64,000 nt of DNA from Fusobacteriales bacterium (GCA_020063625.1 JAICDD010000013.1:1-64000), one strand, 5' to 3'; counted from the first letter of the stretch, positions 8,726 to 18,482 are shown. The notes: generated by a model not told the origin, from the sequence alone. Numbers and translations are program-made.

Positions 8726-9952
8726 ATGTCAAATCTAAATAAAACTCCTACTGCAAATAGATTGCATATTGCAATATTTGGTAAAAGAAACATGGGAAAA
8801 TCTACTCTTATTAATGCTCTTACTAACCAAAATATCGCTATTGTATCAGATTATGCTGGTACAACTACCGACCCTGTTTCTAAAGCAATGGAAATACTTC
8901 CTATTGGACCTTGTGTAATAATTGATACTGCTGGTATTGATGATGTAGGAGAGCTTGGAAATCTTAGAATACAAAAATCTATTGAAGTAATTAAAAAAAC
9001 AGATATAGCTTTATTAGTAATAGATTATAACGGTTTCAATGATTTTGATTATAAAATAATGGAACTTTTAAAAGAAAATAATACAGAATTTATTATTGTT
9101 ATAAACAAATCAGATATTCAATCTATAAATAAAGAATTTAGAGACACTTTAAATAATTATAAATATATTGAATTATCTGCAAAAAATAAAACTAAAATTA
9201 GTGAATTAAAAGAACTTATAATAAAATATTCACCTAAAACTTTTGAACAACCTTCAATTTTAGGTGATCTTATTTCTCCAGGTGATGATATTGTCCTTGT
9301 AATTCCTATTGATACTGGTATGCCAAAAGGACGGCTTATTTTACCTCAAGTACAAACAATAAGAGATATCTTAGATAATGATGGAATTATTCATATAAGT
9401 AAAGAGCGTGAGCTTCGTTGGACTTTAGAAAATCTTAAAAGAAAACCAAAATTAGTAATAACCGACTCACAAGAATTTGCAAAAGTTAGTGCTGATACTC
9501 CAGATGATATATTACTTACATCTTTTTCTATACTTTTTGCTAGATATAAAGGAGATTTATTTGAATTAGTAAAAGGAGCTAAAGTACTAAAAAATTTAAA
9601 GCCAAATGATAAAGTTCTTATTGCTGAAGCTTGTACTCATCATGCTCAACCTGATGATATTGGTAAAGTGAAAATCCCTCGTTGGATAAAACAAAACATA
9701 GAGCCAGAAGTAAAATTTGAATTTTGCTCTGGAAGAGATTATCCAGAAAATCTTACTGAGTATAAATTAGTTATTCATTGTGGTGGTTGTACATTAAATA
9801 GAAAAGAGATGCTTAGTAGAATAGAAGCTTCTACAAAAAATGGAGTACCTATAATAAATTATGGACTTTGCATTGCTACAATTCATGGAATTCTTGATAG
9901 AGCATTAAAACCATTTGAAGAAGTTTACTTAGAATGGCTTGATTCAGAATAA
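8726..9952 (+). CDS. hydF: [FeFe]-hydrogenase H-cluster maturation GTPase HydF
   Basis: 408 residues. HydF is the scaffold on which the 2Fe subcluster of [FeFe]-hydrogenase is assembled and delivered to HydA. It has an N-terminal Era-like GTPase domain (P-loop GKRNMGKS at 19-26, DTAG near residue 72, NKSD) and a C-terminal iron-sulfur domain with the three invariant cysteines: C303 in ACTHHAQ, and C352 and C355 in HCGGC. HydE, HydG and the hydrogenase are not in the window. Its presence points to hydrogen metabolism in an anaerobe. It sits between ispA and ruvA in one close-packed operon. Confidence 0.96.
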   Translation: MSNLNKTPTANRLHIAIFGKRNMGKSTLINALTNQNIAIVSDYAGTTTDPVSKAMEILPIGPCVIIDTAGIDDVGELGNLRIQKSIEVIKKTDIALLVIDYNGFNDFDYKIMELLKENNTEFIIVINKSDIQSINKEFRDTLNNYKYIELSAKNKTKISELKELIIKYSPKTFEQPSILGDLISPGDDIVLVIPIDTGMPKGRLILPQVQTIRDILDNDGIIHISKERELRWTLENLKRKPKLVITDSQEFAKVSADTPDDILLTSFSILFARYKGDLFELVKGAKVLKNLKPNDKVLIAEACTHHAQPDDIGKVKIPRWIKQNIEPEVKFEFCSGRDYPENLTEYKLVIHCGGCTLNRKEMLSRIEASTKNGVPIINYGLCIATIHGILDRALKPFEEVYLEWLDSE

Positions 9953-9970
9953 TTTTAAAAGGGGAATTTT

Positions 9971-10573
9971 ATGTACGAATACTTATTTGGAAAAATAGTA
10001 AAAAAAAGAGTAGATTCAGTAATTTTAGATATAAATAATATTGGATATAAAGTCTTTATCTCTTTAAATACATATGAAAAAATAAAAGATGATAAAGTTA
10101 AACTATATATTTATTCACATATAAGAGAAGATGCTTATGTTTTATACGGTTTTTATAGTGAGACAGAGAGAGATTTTTTTGAAAAATTAGTAAATATAAG
10201 CGGTGTAGGTCCAAAGCTTGCAATAGCTATATTATCTACATTTACTGTAAAAGATTTAAAAACAATAATATATAATAATGATATAAATTTATTAAAAAAA
10301 GTCCCTGGACTTGGACCTAAAAAAGCTCAAAAATTAATATTTGAAATACAAGATAAAATTGATTATAAATTTAGTCTTGAAGAAAATTTTGAAACAAAAG
10401 ATAGTATTCATATTAATAATTTAAAAGATGATATTTATTTAGCAATGGAATCTCTTGGATATAATAAAAAAGATATTGATAAATTTATTGATTCTACAAA
10501 AATAAATAATTACACTTCTATTGAAGAAGCAATAAAAGATATATTAAAAACTATTCAGAATAAAAAAAGATAG
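9971..10573 (+). CDS. ruvA: Holliday junction branch migration protein RuvA
   Basis: 200 residues, normal length. RuvA tetramers bind Holliday junctions and recruit the RuvB motor. The order is OB-fold (residues 1-64, MYEYLFGKIVKKRVDSVILD), two helix-hairpin-helix motifs (NISGVGPKLAIAIL and VPGLGPKKAQKLIFE), and the C-terminal RuvB-binding domain after a short linker (MESLGYNKKDID). AAAAGGGG precedes the start. ruvB and ruvC are not adjacent. Confidence 0.95.
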   Translation: MYEYLFGKIVKKRVDSVILDINNIGYKVFISLNTYEKIKDDKVKLYIYSHIREDAYVLYGFYSETERDFFEKLVNISGVGPKLAIAILSTFTVKDLKTIIYNNDINLLKKVPGLGPKKAQKLIFEIQDKIDYKFSLEENFETKDSIHINNLKDDIYLAMESLGYNKKDIDKFIDSTKINNYTSIEEAIKDILKTIQNKKR

Positions 10574-10581
10574 GGGGAACA

Positions 10582-11481
10582 ATGACTACAGTTAATAGAA
10601 GTAAAGAAGCTAATAAAATTACTATTATTGGTTCTATAGAAAATTTATTCCTTACAATATTTAAACTTTTTGCTGGAGTTATCGGAAATAGTAGTGCTAT
10701 GTTAGCTGATGCAATACATTCACTTTCAGATTTTAGTACAGATTTTATAGTTATACTTAGTTTTTTATTTTCAAAAAAACCAGAAGATGAAGACCATAAC
10801 TACGGACATGGAAAAATAGAAACACTTTCTACTGCAATTATAAGTATAATATTGATTTATGTAGGTATCATGCTTATGAAAAATGGTAGTTTGAAAGTTT
10901 ATTCTATTTTAAATGGTGCTCAAATTTCACCACCAAAAAGTATTGCAGTTTGGGCTGCTTTTTTATCAATTATAATTAAAGAGATAATGTATAGACAAAC
11001 TTTATATGTTGCAAATAAAATAGATAGTCCTATTCTAAAAGCTAATGCTTGGCATCATAGGTCTGATGCTTTTTCATCACTTGGTACTTTTATTGGAATT
11101 GGTGTAGCTTTTTTATTTGGTCATAAATGGATAATTTTTGACCCTATTGCCTCAATTATAGTAAGTTTATTTATTATAAAAGTAGGATTATCAATTCTTT
11201 ATACTACTGTAAATGAGTTAATTGAAGGTTCATTAGATGAAAAAGAGATAAAAAAAATAGAAGATATAATATCTAATTGTAATGATATAATTAATTTCCA
11301 TGACCTTAAAACAAGAAGAATAGGAAATAGTATAGCTATTGAATTTCATATATTAGTTGATAGAAATTATTCTTTTGTAAAAGTACATGATATTACAGAA
11401 TCCATAGAAAATAATTTAAAAAAAGCATTTACTAATCAACATTTATATATTTCTATTCATATGGAACCAACTGAAGAATAA
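10582..11481 (+). CDS. Cation diffusion facilitator family transporter
   Basis: 299 residues. CDF proteins export divalent metals (Zn, Fe, Mn, Cd or Co) in exchange for protons. Six predicted membrane helices span about residues 10-215. Metal-site residues are visible in LADAIHSLSDFSTDF (H/D of helix 2) and HHRSDAFSSLG (H/D of helix 5), and NYGHGKIE follows helix 2. The last ~85 residues form the cytoplasmic dimerisation domain. Metal specificity is not clear from these motifs. It is the last gene of the rsmD-to-ruvA run, 8 bases after ruvA, and ends at a strong bidirectional terminator. Confidence 0.92.
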   Translation: MTTVNRSKEANKITIIGSIENLFLTIFKLFAGVIGNSSAMLADAIHSLSDFSTDFIVILSFLFSKKPEDEDHNYGHGKIETLSTAIISIILIYVGIMLMKNGSLKVYSILNGAQISPPKSIAVWAAFLSIIIKEIMYRQTLYVANKIDSPILKANAWHHRSDAFSSLGTFIGIGVAFLFGHKWIIFDPIASIIVSLFIIKVGLSILYTTVNELIEGSLDEKEIKKIEDIISNCNDIINFHDLKTRRIGNSIAIEFHILVDRNYSFVKVHDITESIENNLKKAFTNQHLYISIHMEPTEE

Positions 11482-11490
11482 TTTTATATT

Positions 11491-11529
11491 AAAAAACGAG
11501 TTCTTAAAAAAATTAAGAACTCGTTTTTT
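11491..11529. terminator. Bidirectional rho-independent terminator
   Basis: A perfect 17-bp stem (11491-11507 with 11513-11529) around ACGAGTTCTTAA with flanking A and T runs. It separates the convergent cation transporter (+) and beta-phosphoglucomutase (-) genes. A closely related hairpin occurs at 47842-47879. Confidence 0.92.
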
Positions 11530-11530
11530 C

Positions 11531-12181
11531 TTATTTTGATACCTCATCTAAATCTATGTCTTTTACACTATTATACACAAAATCAGCTTTTGTAAAATCT
11601 TCTTTTTTACCAATAGCTACTCCTAACATACCTGCACTTTTTGCTGCTTCAATTCCTGCTACTGCATCTTCTATTACTACACATTTTTCAGGAGATATAT
11701 TTAAATTTTTAGCTACATACAAGAATAAATCTGGTGCTGGTTTACTTCTATCTACACTATATCCATCACCTATAAAATCAAATATTTCCTCAATTCCAAG
11801 ATTTTTTATAACTGCTTTTGCATTTTTACTAGCTGACCCTAAAGCTATTTTTATATTTTTTTCTTTTAATTTATTAAAAATATCTGTTATCCCTTCTAAT
11901 AAATCATTTGGTGTAACTTTTTGAATCAGTTGTTTATATCTTTCATTTTTTTCTGTAGCCCATTCAACTAATGTTGTTTCTGGTATATCATCTTTTTTAT
12001 TGTGCTCCATAATAATTTTTATTGAATCAATTCTTGATACTCCTCTAAGTCTTTCATTAACTTCTCTATCAAATAAAAGTCCTTTATCATCACAAAGTTC
12101 TTTCCACGCTAAATAATGGTATTCAGCTGTATCTGTAATAACTCCATCTAAATCAAAAATAAAAAGTTGTATATCTTTCAT
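11531..12181 (-). CDS. pgmB: Beta-phosphoglucomutase
   Basis: 216 residues, HAD superfamily. It converts beta-glucose 1-phosphate to glucose 6-phosphate. The nucleophile and acid/base are D10 and D12 in FDLDGVITDT. The cap domain carries WKELCDDKGL and ERLRGVSRIDS, characteristic of beta-PGM rather than generic phosphatases. GSASKN and VIEDAVAGIEAAKSAGM complete the HAD motifs. It lies 10 bases after the GH65 phosphorylase gene, whose product supplies its substrate, so the two are one unit. Confidence 0.94.
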   Translation of the reverse strand: MKDIQLFIFDLDGVITDTAEYHYLAWKELCDDKGLLFDREVNERLRGVSRIDSIKIIMEHNKKDDIPETTLVEWATEKNERYKQLIQKVTPNDLLEGITDIFNKLKEKNIKIALGSASKNAKAVIKNLGIEEIFDFIGDGYSVDRSKPAPDLFLYVAKNLNISPEKCVVIEDAVAGIEAAKSAGMLGVAIGKKEDFTKADFVYNSVKDIDLDEVSK

Positions 12182-12191
12182 TTTTTCACCT

Positions 12192-14444
12192 CTATTCTAC
12201 AGTTTTTTTATTATTATTTATATACACATCTAGACTATTTCCAGATATTAATTTTATATCTAACCCTTCTTTGTCTAAAGTTATCTCTAACTCTCTATGT
12301 TTAAAATTAATTTTAAATTTTATTTTATTTATCTTGTCTGGAAGTAACGGATTAAAGTGTAATTCTCCATTTTTAATACGCATTCCTACAAATCCAAATA
12401 CAACTCCCATCCAGCTACCACCCATAGCTGCTGTATGTATTCCATTTTTTGTATTATGATGTAAGTCATCAAGGTCAAGTCTAGCATTATTTATAAAATA
12501 ATCATAAGATTTTTCTTTTAATCCAAGTCTACTAGCCATAATACTAAATATACAAGTTGATAATGATGAATCATGAGTAGTTATTTTTTCATAATATTCA
12601 AAATCATTTTTTATAATATCAATAGTTGTCTCTTCTTCTCTTAAAAAATGAGCTAATACAGTATCTGCTTGTTTACATACTTGATATCTATATAATGTAA
12701 GAGGATGATAATGCAAAAGTAATGGATAATTTTCTTTTGGAGTATTTTTAAAATCCCATACTTTTTTATTTAAAAAACTATCATCTTGAGGATGAATTTT
12801 TAATTTTTCATCAAATGGTAAATACATATTTTCTTTAGCTTTTTCAAATGCTTTTATTTCTTCTTCATCAATTCCTATTTTACTTATTAATTCTTGTAAT
12901 TTTTCTTTATTTTCATTTAATATTTCCCATGCTAATTTAGTATTTTCAAACAAATATTTTGTCATTACATTTGTATAATAATTATTATTTACAATACAAG
13001 TATATTCATCTGGTCCAGTTACATCATTTATTACAAATTTTCCTTCTCTATTAAAATGTCCAATATCAAACATAACTCTAGCTGTTTCAAATAATACTTC
13101 AGCTCCATAATTTTGCATAAATTCTTTATCTTCTGTAATTAAATAATATTGAATAAATGAATACGCAATATCTGTATTTATATGATACTGTGCTGTTCCT
13201 GCTGGAAAAAATGCTGAACACTCATCTCCATTTATAGTTCTCCATGGATATAAAGCTCCTTTTAGATGTCCCATCATTTTTGCTCTATTTCTTGCTCTAT
13301 CTAAAGTATTATATCTATACATTAATAAATTTTTAGCCAAGAAACTATTTGTAAACATAAAAAATGGTAATATATAAATATCAGTATCCCAAAAATAATG
13401 CCCCTCATATCCTTCTCCAGATATTCCTTTAGCTGCAATATTTGTATACATATCTTTTCCTACTGATTGTAAAAGTTGATAAAGATTATATCTAAGTCCT
13501 TCTTGTAATTTTTCATCTCCATCAATTATAATATCTGATGATTTCCAAAATTCATTTAAATACACTTTTTGTGCATCAAAATAAAAAGCTTTTCCGTTTT
13601 CTACTACTTCTTTTAATATTTCTAAATTTTCTATATAATTATTCTCATATCTTACACTATCAGTAAATATGCTATATTTTACAAATTCTATTTTTTCATT
13701 CTCTTTTGCTTCTAAAGAAAATTTAAAAATAATTTTATCCTCTTTTTTATCAATATTTAATCTATTTTCTTTATTTAAATCATGAGTACAAGATGTAATT
13801 ACACTCATATTTGAGTTTCTTGTTTTATTTTCTATTATTCCAATATTTTCTTTTACTTCACATCTAATTACATCTAAATGTTTTGCATTTGCTGTCCCTA
13901 TTCTTGGATCATCACTAGCTGTAATATTTGATACATCACCATCAATTATTGAAATAATTTCTATTTCTCCATTAAAATTTAAAGGTGTTACATTATATTC
14001 TATTATAAATAATTCTTTTCTCGTAAAAGAAACCATTCTTTTTATATCTATTTTTAAAACTTTCCCACTGTTTGATTCCCATAAAATCTCTCTTTTTACA
14101 TATCCCTCTTTTACATTTAATTCATTTTTAAAACTTTTTATATTTCCCTCTAATAATGAAAATCTCTCACCATCTATATTTAATAATATAGTTTGAACAT
14201 CAGTAATATTTAATATACTTTGAGAGTATTCAGCATACCCATATAACTTTTCTCCATACTGAATATCTTCTGTTTCATAAAATCCATTTATATATGTTCC
14301 TCTTACTGATTTTAATTTCCCTCTAAAATCCTCTTCAAATGAATCCCTAACTCCTAAATATCCATTTGCTAAATGAAAAAGTGTTTCATTTAACATAAAA
14401 TTTTCTTTGTCAAAATTTTCTTTCACAATACACCAGTTTAACAT
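12192..14444 (-). CDS. GH65 family disaccharide phosphorylase (maltose or related)
   Basis: 750 residues, normal for GH65. Inverting phosphorylases of this family split maltose, trehalose or kojibiose with phosphate to beta-glucose 1-phosphate plus glucose. The catalytic acid is E480 in VTGPDEYT, within the (alpha/alpha)6 barrel; GISGEGYEGHYFWDTDI and HTAAMGGSWMGVVFGF are other barrel motifs, and the N-terminal beta-sandwich includes NGYLGVRDSFEE. Together with pgmB and the nearby importer this makes a phosphorolytic alpha-glucoside route. Maltose is the likeliest substrate, but trehalose or kojibiose cannot be excluded. Confidence 0.92.
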   Translation of the reverse strand: MLNWCIVKENFDKENFMLNETLFHLANGYLGVRDSFEEDFRGKLKSVRGTYINGFYETEDIQYGEKLYGYAEYSQSILNITDVQTILLNIDGERFSLLEGNIKSFKNELNVKEGYVKREILWESNSGKVLKIDIKRMVSFTRKELFIIEYNVTPLNFNGEIEIISIIDGDVSNITASDDPRIGTANAKHLDVIRCEVKENIGIIENKTRNSNMSVITSCTHDLNKENRLNIDKKEDKIIFKFSLEAKENEKIEFVKYSIFTDSVRYENNYIENLEILKEVVENGKAFYFDAQKVYLNEFWKSSDIIIDGDEKLQEGLRYNLYQLLQSVGKDMYTNIAAKGISGEGYEGHYFWDTDIYILPFFMFTNSFLAKNLLMYRYNTLDRARNRAKMMGHLKGALYPWRTINGDECSAFFPAGTAQYHINTDIAYSFIQYYLITEDKEFMQNYGAEVLFETARVMFDIGHFNREGKFVINDVTGPDEYTCIVNNNYYTNVMTKYLFENTKLAWEILNENKEKLQELISKIGIDEEEIKAFEKAKENMYLPFDEKLKIHPQDDSFLNKKVWDFKNTPKENYPLLLHYHPLTLYRYQVCKQADTVLAHFLREEETTIDIIKNDFEYYEKITTHDSSLSTCIFSIMASRLGLKEKSYDYFINNARLDLDDLHHNTKNGIHTAAMGGSWMGVVFGFVGMRIKNGELHFNPLLPDKINKIKFKINFKHRELEITLDKEGLDIKLISGNSLDVYINNNKKTVE

Positions 14445-14525
14445 TTTTCCTCCTAAAATTTATATATTAATTAATTTATTATTTAATATTTTTCAGCACT
14501 AATATATACAGCGTTTTATATATTT

Positions 14526-15045
14526 AAGTCACGAATTACACGAATGAACTCGAATTTTTTGTTACACAAAGGGCGCGAAGAAAAGCTCTAAGAACCACGA
14601 AGTTTTTTGAAACCACGGGATTTACACAGGATGAAACACAGAATTTTCTTGTTACACAAAGGGCACGAAGAAAAGTACTAAGGACCACTAAGTATTTTTT
14701 TGAAACCACGAGATTCACACGAGATGATAATCTGTGTTTATCTAGTAGTAATCTTGTGGTTCCATAATTCTTTTCCCTTTGTGGTTCTGATTTTTTTCTC
14801 TTTGTGTTCTTCGTGTAATTTTTTCTTCGTGCTAAATTAAATCCGCGTTATTCCGTGGCTAATTTTTATTTTCTCTGCGATACTCTAATTACTCTGTTAC
14901 TCTGCGTTGATTTTAAAATTGCTATCACTTTTTACTATCCACTATAATTAGTATTATTTATGATTCTAGATTATTTTCTCTTTGTGGTTCTGATTTTTTT
15001 ATCTTTGTGTTCTTCGTGTAATTTTTCTCACTATTTTTTCCTAAA
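14526..15045. repeat. Mosaic intergenic repeat block (~520 bp)
   Basis: Fills most of 14445-15128, which has no gene. Bases 14530-14725 hold two tandem versions of a ~95-bp unit (TTACACAAAGGGCRCGAAG, AAACCACGRGATT) and match 6285-6560 in inverted orientation. Bases 14750-15030 hold the TTTGTGGTTCTGATTTTT and TTTGTGTTCTTCGTGTAAT words twice, plus AATCCGCGTTATTCCGTGG. The open frame here is a repeat translation. Confidence 0.85.
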
Positions 15046-15069
15046 TTTTCTATTTAATAAAAAATTTAG

Positions 15070-15120
15070 AAAAAAATACCTAAGAGAAACTGAAATCTCT
15101 TCAGCTTCTCAGAGGTATTC
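15070..15120 (-). terminator. Rho-independent terminator after the ABC binding-protein gene
   Basis: On the minus strand AATACCTCTGAGAAGCTGAA pairs imperfectly with TTCAGTTTCTCTTAGGTATT around a GAGAT loop, followed by TTTTTT. It lies just after the stop at 15129 and separates the importer genes from the GH65/pgmB unit. Confidence 0.85.
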
Positions 15121-15128
15121 AGTTTAAA

Positions 15129-16454
15129 TTATTTTATTGGAAATCCTGTTATATCTTCTAAATCATATGCTAAATCTTCTAAAGCTGCTTCTGCTGTTGA
15201 TTGTCCATTTAATACTGAGTATACAGCTTGATAGAATTTTTGAGATACTTGTGCATAGTTTGGCGCAGTAGCTGTTGATGGTCTAGGTGTTGCATTTGTA
15301 AATACATCATATAATGATCCAAAGAATGGTGCTGCTGCTAATACTTCTTTATCTTGATATAATGATTTTATAGTTGGATTAAATGATCCTTCTATAGCTC
15401 TCATTTTTTGAACTTTTTCTGATGCCATGAATAATGCTACGTCTGCTGCTATTTCTGGATGTGCACTATATTTACTTACTGCTAATTGCCATCCTCCAAG
15501 AGCTGCTGCATGTTTTCCACCTTTATCCATTGGAAGAGGTGCTACTCCAAATTTACCTTTAATAACTGAATTATCTGCATTTCCTAATGAATAAGCATAT
15601 GGCCAGTTTCTCATAAATGCTGCATTTCCACCTTGCCAAATCGCTCTTGCATCTTCTTCTTTCATAGATATAACTCCATCTGGAGAAATTGTTCCTATCC
15701 ATGATTTAGCTCTATTTATTGCTTTTATAGCTTTTGGATTATTTACTGTTATTTCTTTTTCTGGGCTAATTACTGTACCTGCTCCATGCGAATCTAACCA
15801 TTCAACTGCATCACATGTAAGTCCTTCATATGCATCTCCTTGCCATACATATCCCCAGAAATCTCTATTCCCACCTTTTCTTTCTCCATCTTGAATTATT
15901 TTAGCTGCTTTTTCTAATTCATCCCATGTAGTAGGAACTTCTAAATTATATTTATCTAATAAATCACTTCTATAATATAATAATCCTGCATCTGTAAACC
16001 AAGGAATAGCTACTAATTTTCCGTCAACAGTATTGTTTTGAATAATTGGTTCAAAATGTTTTGCTGCTGCTTCTTTTCCACCATATTGATTTAAATCTAA
16101 TAAATGGTCTGCCATATCTCCTGGCCAAATTACATCAATTTGATAAATATCTACTTTTTGTGATTTTGCTTCTAATAATTGTAAATATAATCCTAATCTG
16201 TCTGAAGATGAATCTGGAGTATCCCAAAGTTGAATTTCTACATTTGGATGTTCTTTCATATACATTGCTGCTGCTTTTTTGTTGATTTCTAATTCTTGTC
16301 CTACAGCTCCTGATGCTAAAGTTATTACTACTTTTTCATCTTTCATTTTTGGTTCTTCTGTTTTCTTTTTAAAAAATAATCCTGCTTCTGCTGAAGTTGC
16401 CATTGTTCCTAATAATGCCGCTGTCATTAAACCTGTCATTAATTTTTTGTTCAT
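15129..16454 (-). CDS. ABC transporter sugar-binding protein (maltose/trehalose type)
   Basis: 441 residues. It has a Sec signal peptide (MNKKLMTGLMTAALLGTMAT, cleavage near ATSAEA) and is periplasmic; no lipobox Cys is present. The mature protein has the cluster 1 solute-binding fold: VVITLASGAVGQELEINKK, IDVIWPGDMADHLLDL, IPWFTDAGLLYYRSDLLDKY, VPTTWDELEKAAK and LGGWQLAVSKYS. These resemble ThuE/MalE-like binding proteins for trehalose, maltose or sucrose. It follows the two permease genes at about 64 bases, an unusual order with the binding protein last. No ATPase gene is present, so a shared MsmK-type ATPase elsewhere is inferred. Confidence 0.9.
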   Translation of the reverse strand: MNKKLMTGLMTAALLGTMATSAEAGLFFKKKTEEPKMKDEKVVITLASGAVGQELEINKKAAAMYMKEHPNVEIQLWDTPDSSSDRLGLYLQLLEAKSQKVDIYQIDVIWPGDMADHLLDLNQYGGKEAAAKHFEPIIQNNTVDGKLVAIPWFTDAGLLYYRSDLLDKYNLEVPTTWDELEKAAKIIQDGERKGGNRDFWGYVWQGDAYEGLTCDAVEWLDSHGAGTVISPEKEITVNNPKAIKAINRAKSWIGTISPDGVISMKEEDARAIWQGGNAAFMRNWPYAYSLGNADNSVIKGKFGVAPLPMDKGGKHAAALGGWQLAVSKYSAHPEIAADVALFMASEKVQKMRAIEGSFNPTIKSLYQDKEVLAAAPFFGSLYDVFTNATPRPSTATAPNYAQVSQKFYQAVYSVLNGQSTAEAALEDLAYDLEDITGFPIK

Positions 16455-16518
16455 GATACCCTCCTTATATTTTTTGTTTATATCAGTTTTCTTATATAGA
16501 AAATTATATTTAATAAAA

Positions 16519-17388
16519 TTATCCTTTTACAGCGCCTGCTGTAAGTCCTGCAACAATTCTTTTTTGGAAATATAACACTAAAACTATTATTGGTATAGTT
16601 ACAATAACTGCTGCTGCCATTATTTCACCAAATGGTTCTTGTCTTGATACAGCTCCTGTAAATAATGCTATTGCTACTGGTATAGTTCTAGCTGATGGTT
16701 CTATTGATGTAAATGTAAGTGCAAATAAATATTCATTCCATGCAGCTATAAAAGCTAAAAGTCCTGTTGTTACAAGTGCTGGTGCTGTAAGTGGTAATAA
16801 TATATACCTAAAACTTTGAAATGGTGTAGCACCATCTACTTGTGCTGATTGCATAAGTTCTATTGGTAATTCTTTAAAAAATGATGTAAGTACCCATGTT
16901 GTAAATGGTAATGTAAACAGCATATACGATAATATCATACTTGCCATTGCTGGTAATCTAAGTGCATTAATTACAGCATATAATCCAGTAAGTACTGTTA
17001 CTTGTGGAAACATTGTCATAGCTAAAATTATATAAAGAGAAGCATTTTTCCCTTTAAATCTAAGTTTCCCTAATGCAAATGCCGAAAATGAACCTATTGC
17101 TAAAGCAAGTAAAGTAACTGATGTAGCGACTATTGTACTATTTACTAACCCTCTTAAAAATGTCCCATCACTAAATATAGCTTTATAATTTTTCAAATCA
17201 AAGAATACTTTATTTGTTACTGGATCTCTCGGTAAAAATGTTGCTGGCACCATTTGTAATTGAGCTTCATTTTTAAATGATGAAACTACTGCCCACCAAA
17301 ATGGAAATAACATATAAAATGCAATAATTATAACTAATATATATAATAATATTTTGTTAATAATTTTTTTTGTTTCTTTACTAATCAT
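16519..17388 (-). CDS. ABC sugar transporter permease (MalG-like)
   Basis: About 289 residues from the ATG at 17388, which is spaced correctly from AGGGGT; the TTG and ATG just upstream are too close to it. Six membrane helices are predicted. The EAA loop that contacts the ATPase is ELPIELMQSAQVDGATPFQS. The C-terminus FQKRIVAGLTAGAVKG is the usual MalG/LacG ending. It overlaps the MalF-like gene by 8 bases, so translation is coupled. Confidence 0.92.
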   Translation of the reverse strand: MISKETKKIINKILLYILVIIIAFYMLFPFWWAVVSSFKNEAQLQMVPATFLPRDPVTNKVFFDLKNYKAIFSDGTFLRGLVNSTIVATSVTLLALAIGSFSAFALGKLRFKGKNASLYIILAMTMFPQVTVLTGLYAVINALRLPAMASMILSYMLFTLPFTTWVLTSFFKELPIELMQSAQVDGATPFQSFRYILLPLTAPALVTTGLLAFIAAWNEYLFALTFTSIEPSARTIPVAIALFTGAVSRQEPFGEIMAAAVIVTIPIIVLVLYFQKRIVAGLTAGAVKG

Positions 17389-18397
17389 TTGCATCAACCC
17401 CTAAAAACTTGATATATCCTATTGCAAATCCAAAGATAATAATAAATATAATCACTCCAATAGCTGATGCCATTCCCATATTCTTATATTTTATAAGTTG
17501 TGTATAGTTATAACTTGCCATTGAATATCTTCTATCAGCTAATAATACTTGGAACACATCAAATGCTCTAAGTGCATCTAAAGTTCTAAATATTAAAGCT
17601 ACTGCAATAGTTGGTTTTAATAAAGGTAATGTTATTGAGAAAAATTGTCTAATTGAACCTGCTCCATCTACTCTTGCTGCTTCATATAATGAAGTAGGTA
17701 TAGTTTGTAATCCTGCTAATAATAATAATGCCATAAATGGTGCTGTTTTCCATACGTCTACTGCTATTATTGCAGGAAGTTGTAATGCTTTATCAGTTAA
17801 AAATGATGCTTGTCCATCTCCTAAACCCAAATTTGATATAACTGTATTAAATAATCCTGTTCTATTTGCTTTAAACATCCATTCCCAAATTCTAGCACTT
17901 ACTACTGTAATTACTGCCCAAGGTACAAGCATTATAGCTCTCATTGGACCTTTCCCTTTAAAATTTGAATTTACCACAAGTGCTATTATTAATCCTATTA
18001 TTAATTCTAATAGTACCGACCAAAATGTAAAATAGATTGTATTTCCTATTGAGATCAAGAAATCTGGATCTGCTGCACCTATTACATAATGAGTATTTCC
18101 AAATTTAAATCTTGTCAACTCTTTATATCTAGTTGGTTGTTTTGGAAGAACTTCTCTTGAATTTTGTTCTTCATTATCAAGTTTTTTTATAGTTATTGAT
18201 AATAGTTTTTTATAATTTTCAAATCCAACCACTTTTGTTTTTTGAGTTGAAGCAAAACGTTTATTAGTAAAACTTGTATAAAATACACTGAATAATGGAT
18301 ATGCTGCTATTAATAGCATTATTAAGAAACTAGGAAAAAGAAGTTTATATGCTAATAATTGTTCTCTTTCAGCTAAAGTTTTTTTAGACTTTCCCAT
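17381..18397 (-). CDS. ABC sugar transporter permease (MalF-like)
   Basis: 338 residues from the ATG at 18397, which follows TTAAGGAGG; an in-frame upstream start at 18427 would overlap the operator. Six helices are predicted. A periplasmic segment of about 90 residues after helix 1 is longer than in short permeases but shorter than in E. coli MalF. The EAA loop is SLYEAARVDGAGSIRQFF. It is the first gene of the importer operon and lies behind a promoter and operator shared in type with the divergent LacI regulator. Confidence 0.92.
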   Translation of the reverse strand: MGKSKKTLAEREQLLAYKLLFPSFLIMLLIAAYPLFSVFYTSFTNKRFASTQKTKVVGFENYKKLLSITIKKLDNEEQNSREVLPKQPTRYKELTRFKFGNTHYVIGAADPDFLISIGNTIYFTFWSVLLELIIGLIIALVVNSNFKGKGPMRAIMLVPWAVITVVSARIWEWMFKANRTGLFNTVISNLGLGDGQASFLTDKALQLPAIIAVDVWKTAPFMALLLLAGLQTIPTSLYEAARVDGAGSIRQFFSITLPLLKPTIAVALIFRTLDALRAFDVFQVLLADRRYSMASYNYTQLIKYKNMGMASAIGVIIFIIIFGFAIGYIKFLGVDAND

Positions 18398-18421
18398 CTT
18401 ATGCCTCCTTAAATATTTTTC

Positions 18422-18439
18422 GTGCACACGTTAGCACAA
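18422..18439 (-). promoter_or_regulatory. Operator for the sugar importer operon
   Basis: Minus-strand TTGTGCTAACGTGTGCAC matches TTGTGCACACTTGTGCAT at 18609-18626 (shared pattern TTGTGCnnACnTGTGCA). It lies between the -10 box and the MalF-like start codon, as expected for repression by the adjacent LacI-type regulator. Confidence 0.75.
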
Positions 18440-18453
18440 TTCTTACATTAGTA

Positions 18454-18482
18454 AATATACCTCAAAATTTTCATAAAGTCAA
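18454..18482 (-). promoter_or_regulatory. Promoter of the sugar importer operon
   Basis: TTGACT (18482-18477), 17-base spacer, TATATT (18459-18454) on the minus strand, just upstream of the operator at 18422-18439. Confidence 0.75.

Noticed and set aside
14536-14718. 60-codon minus-strand open frame with internally repeated peptide
   Set aside because: It lies wholly in the intergenic repeat block; the repeated peptide is only the translation of tandem DNA repeats and there is no ribosome binding site.
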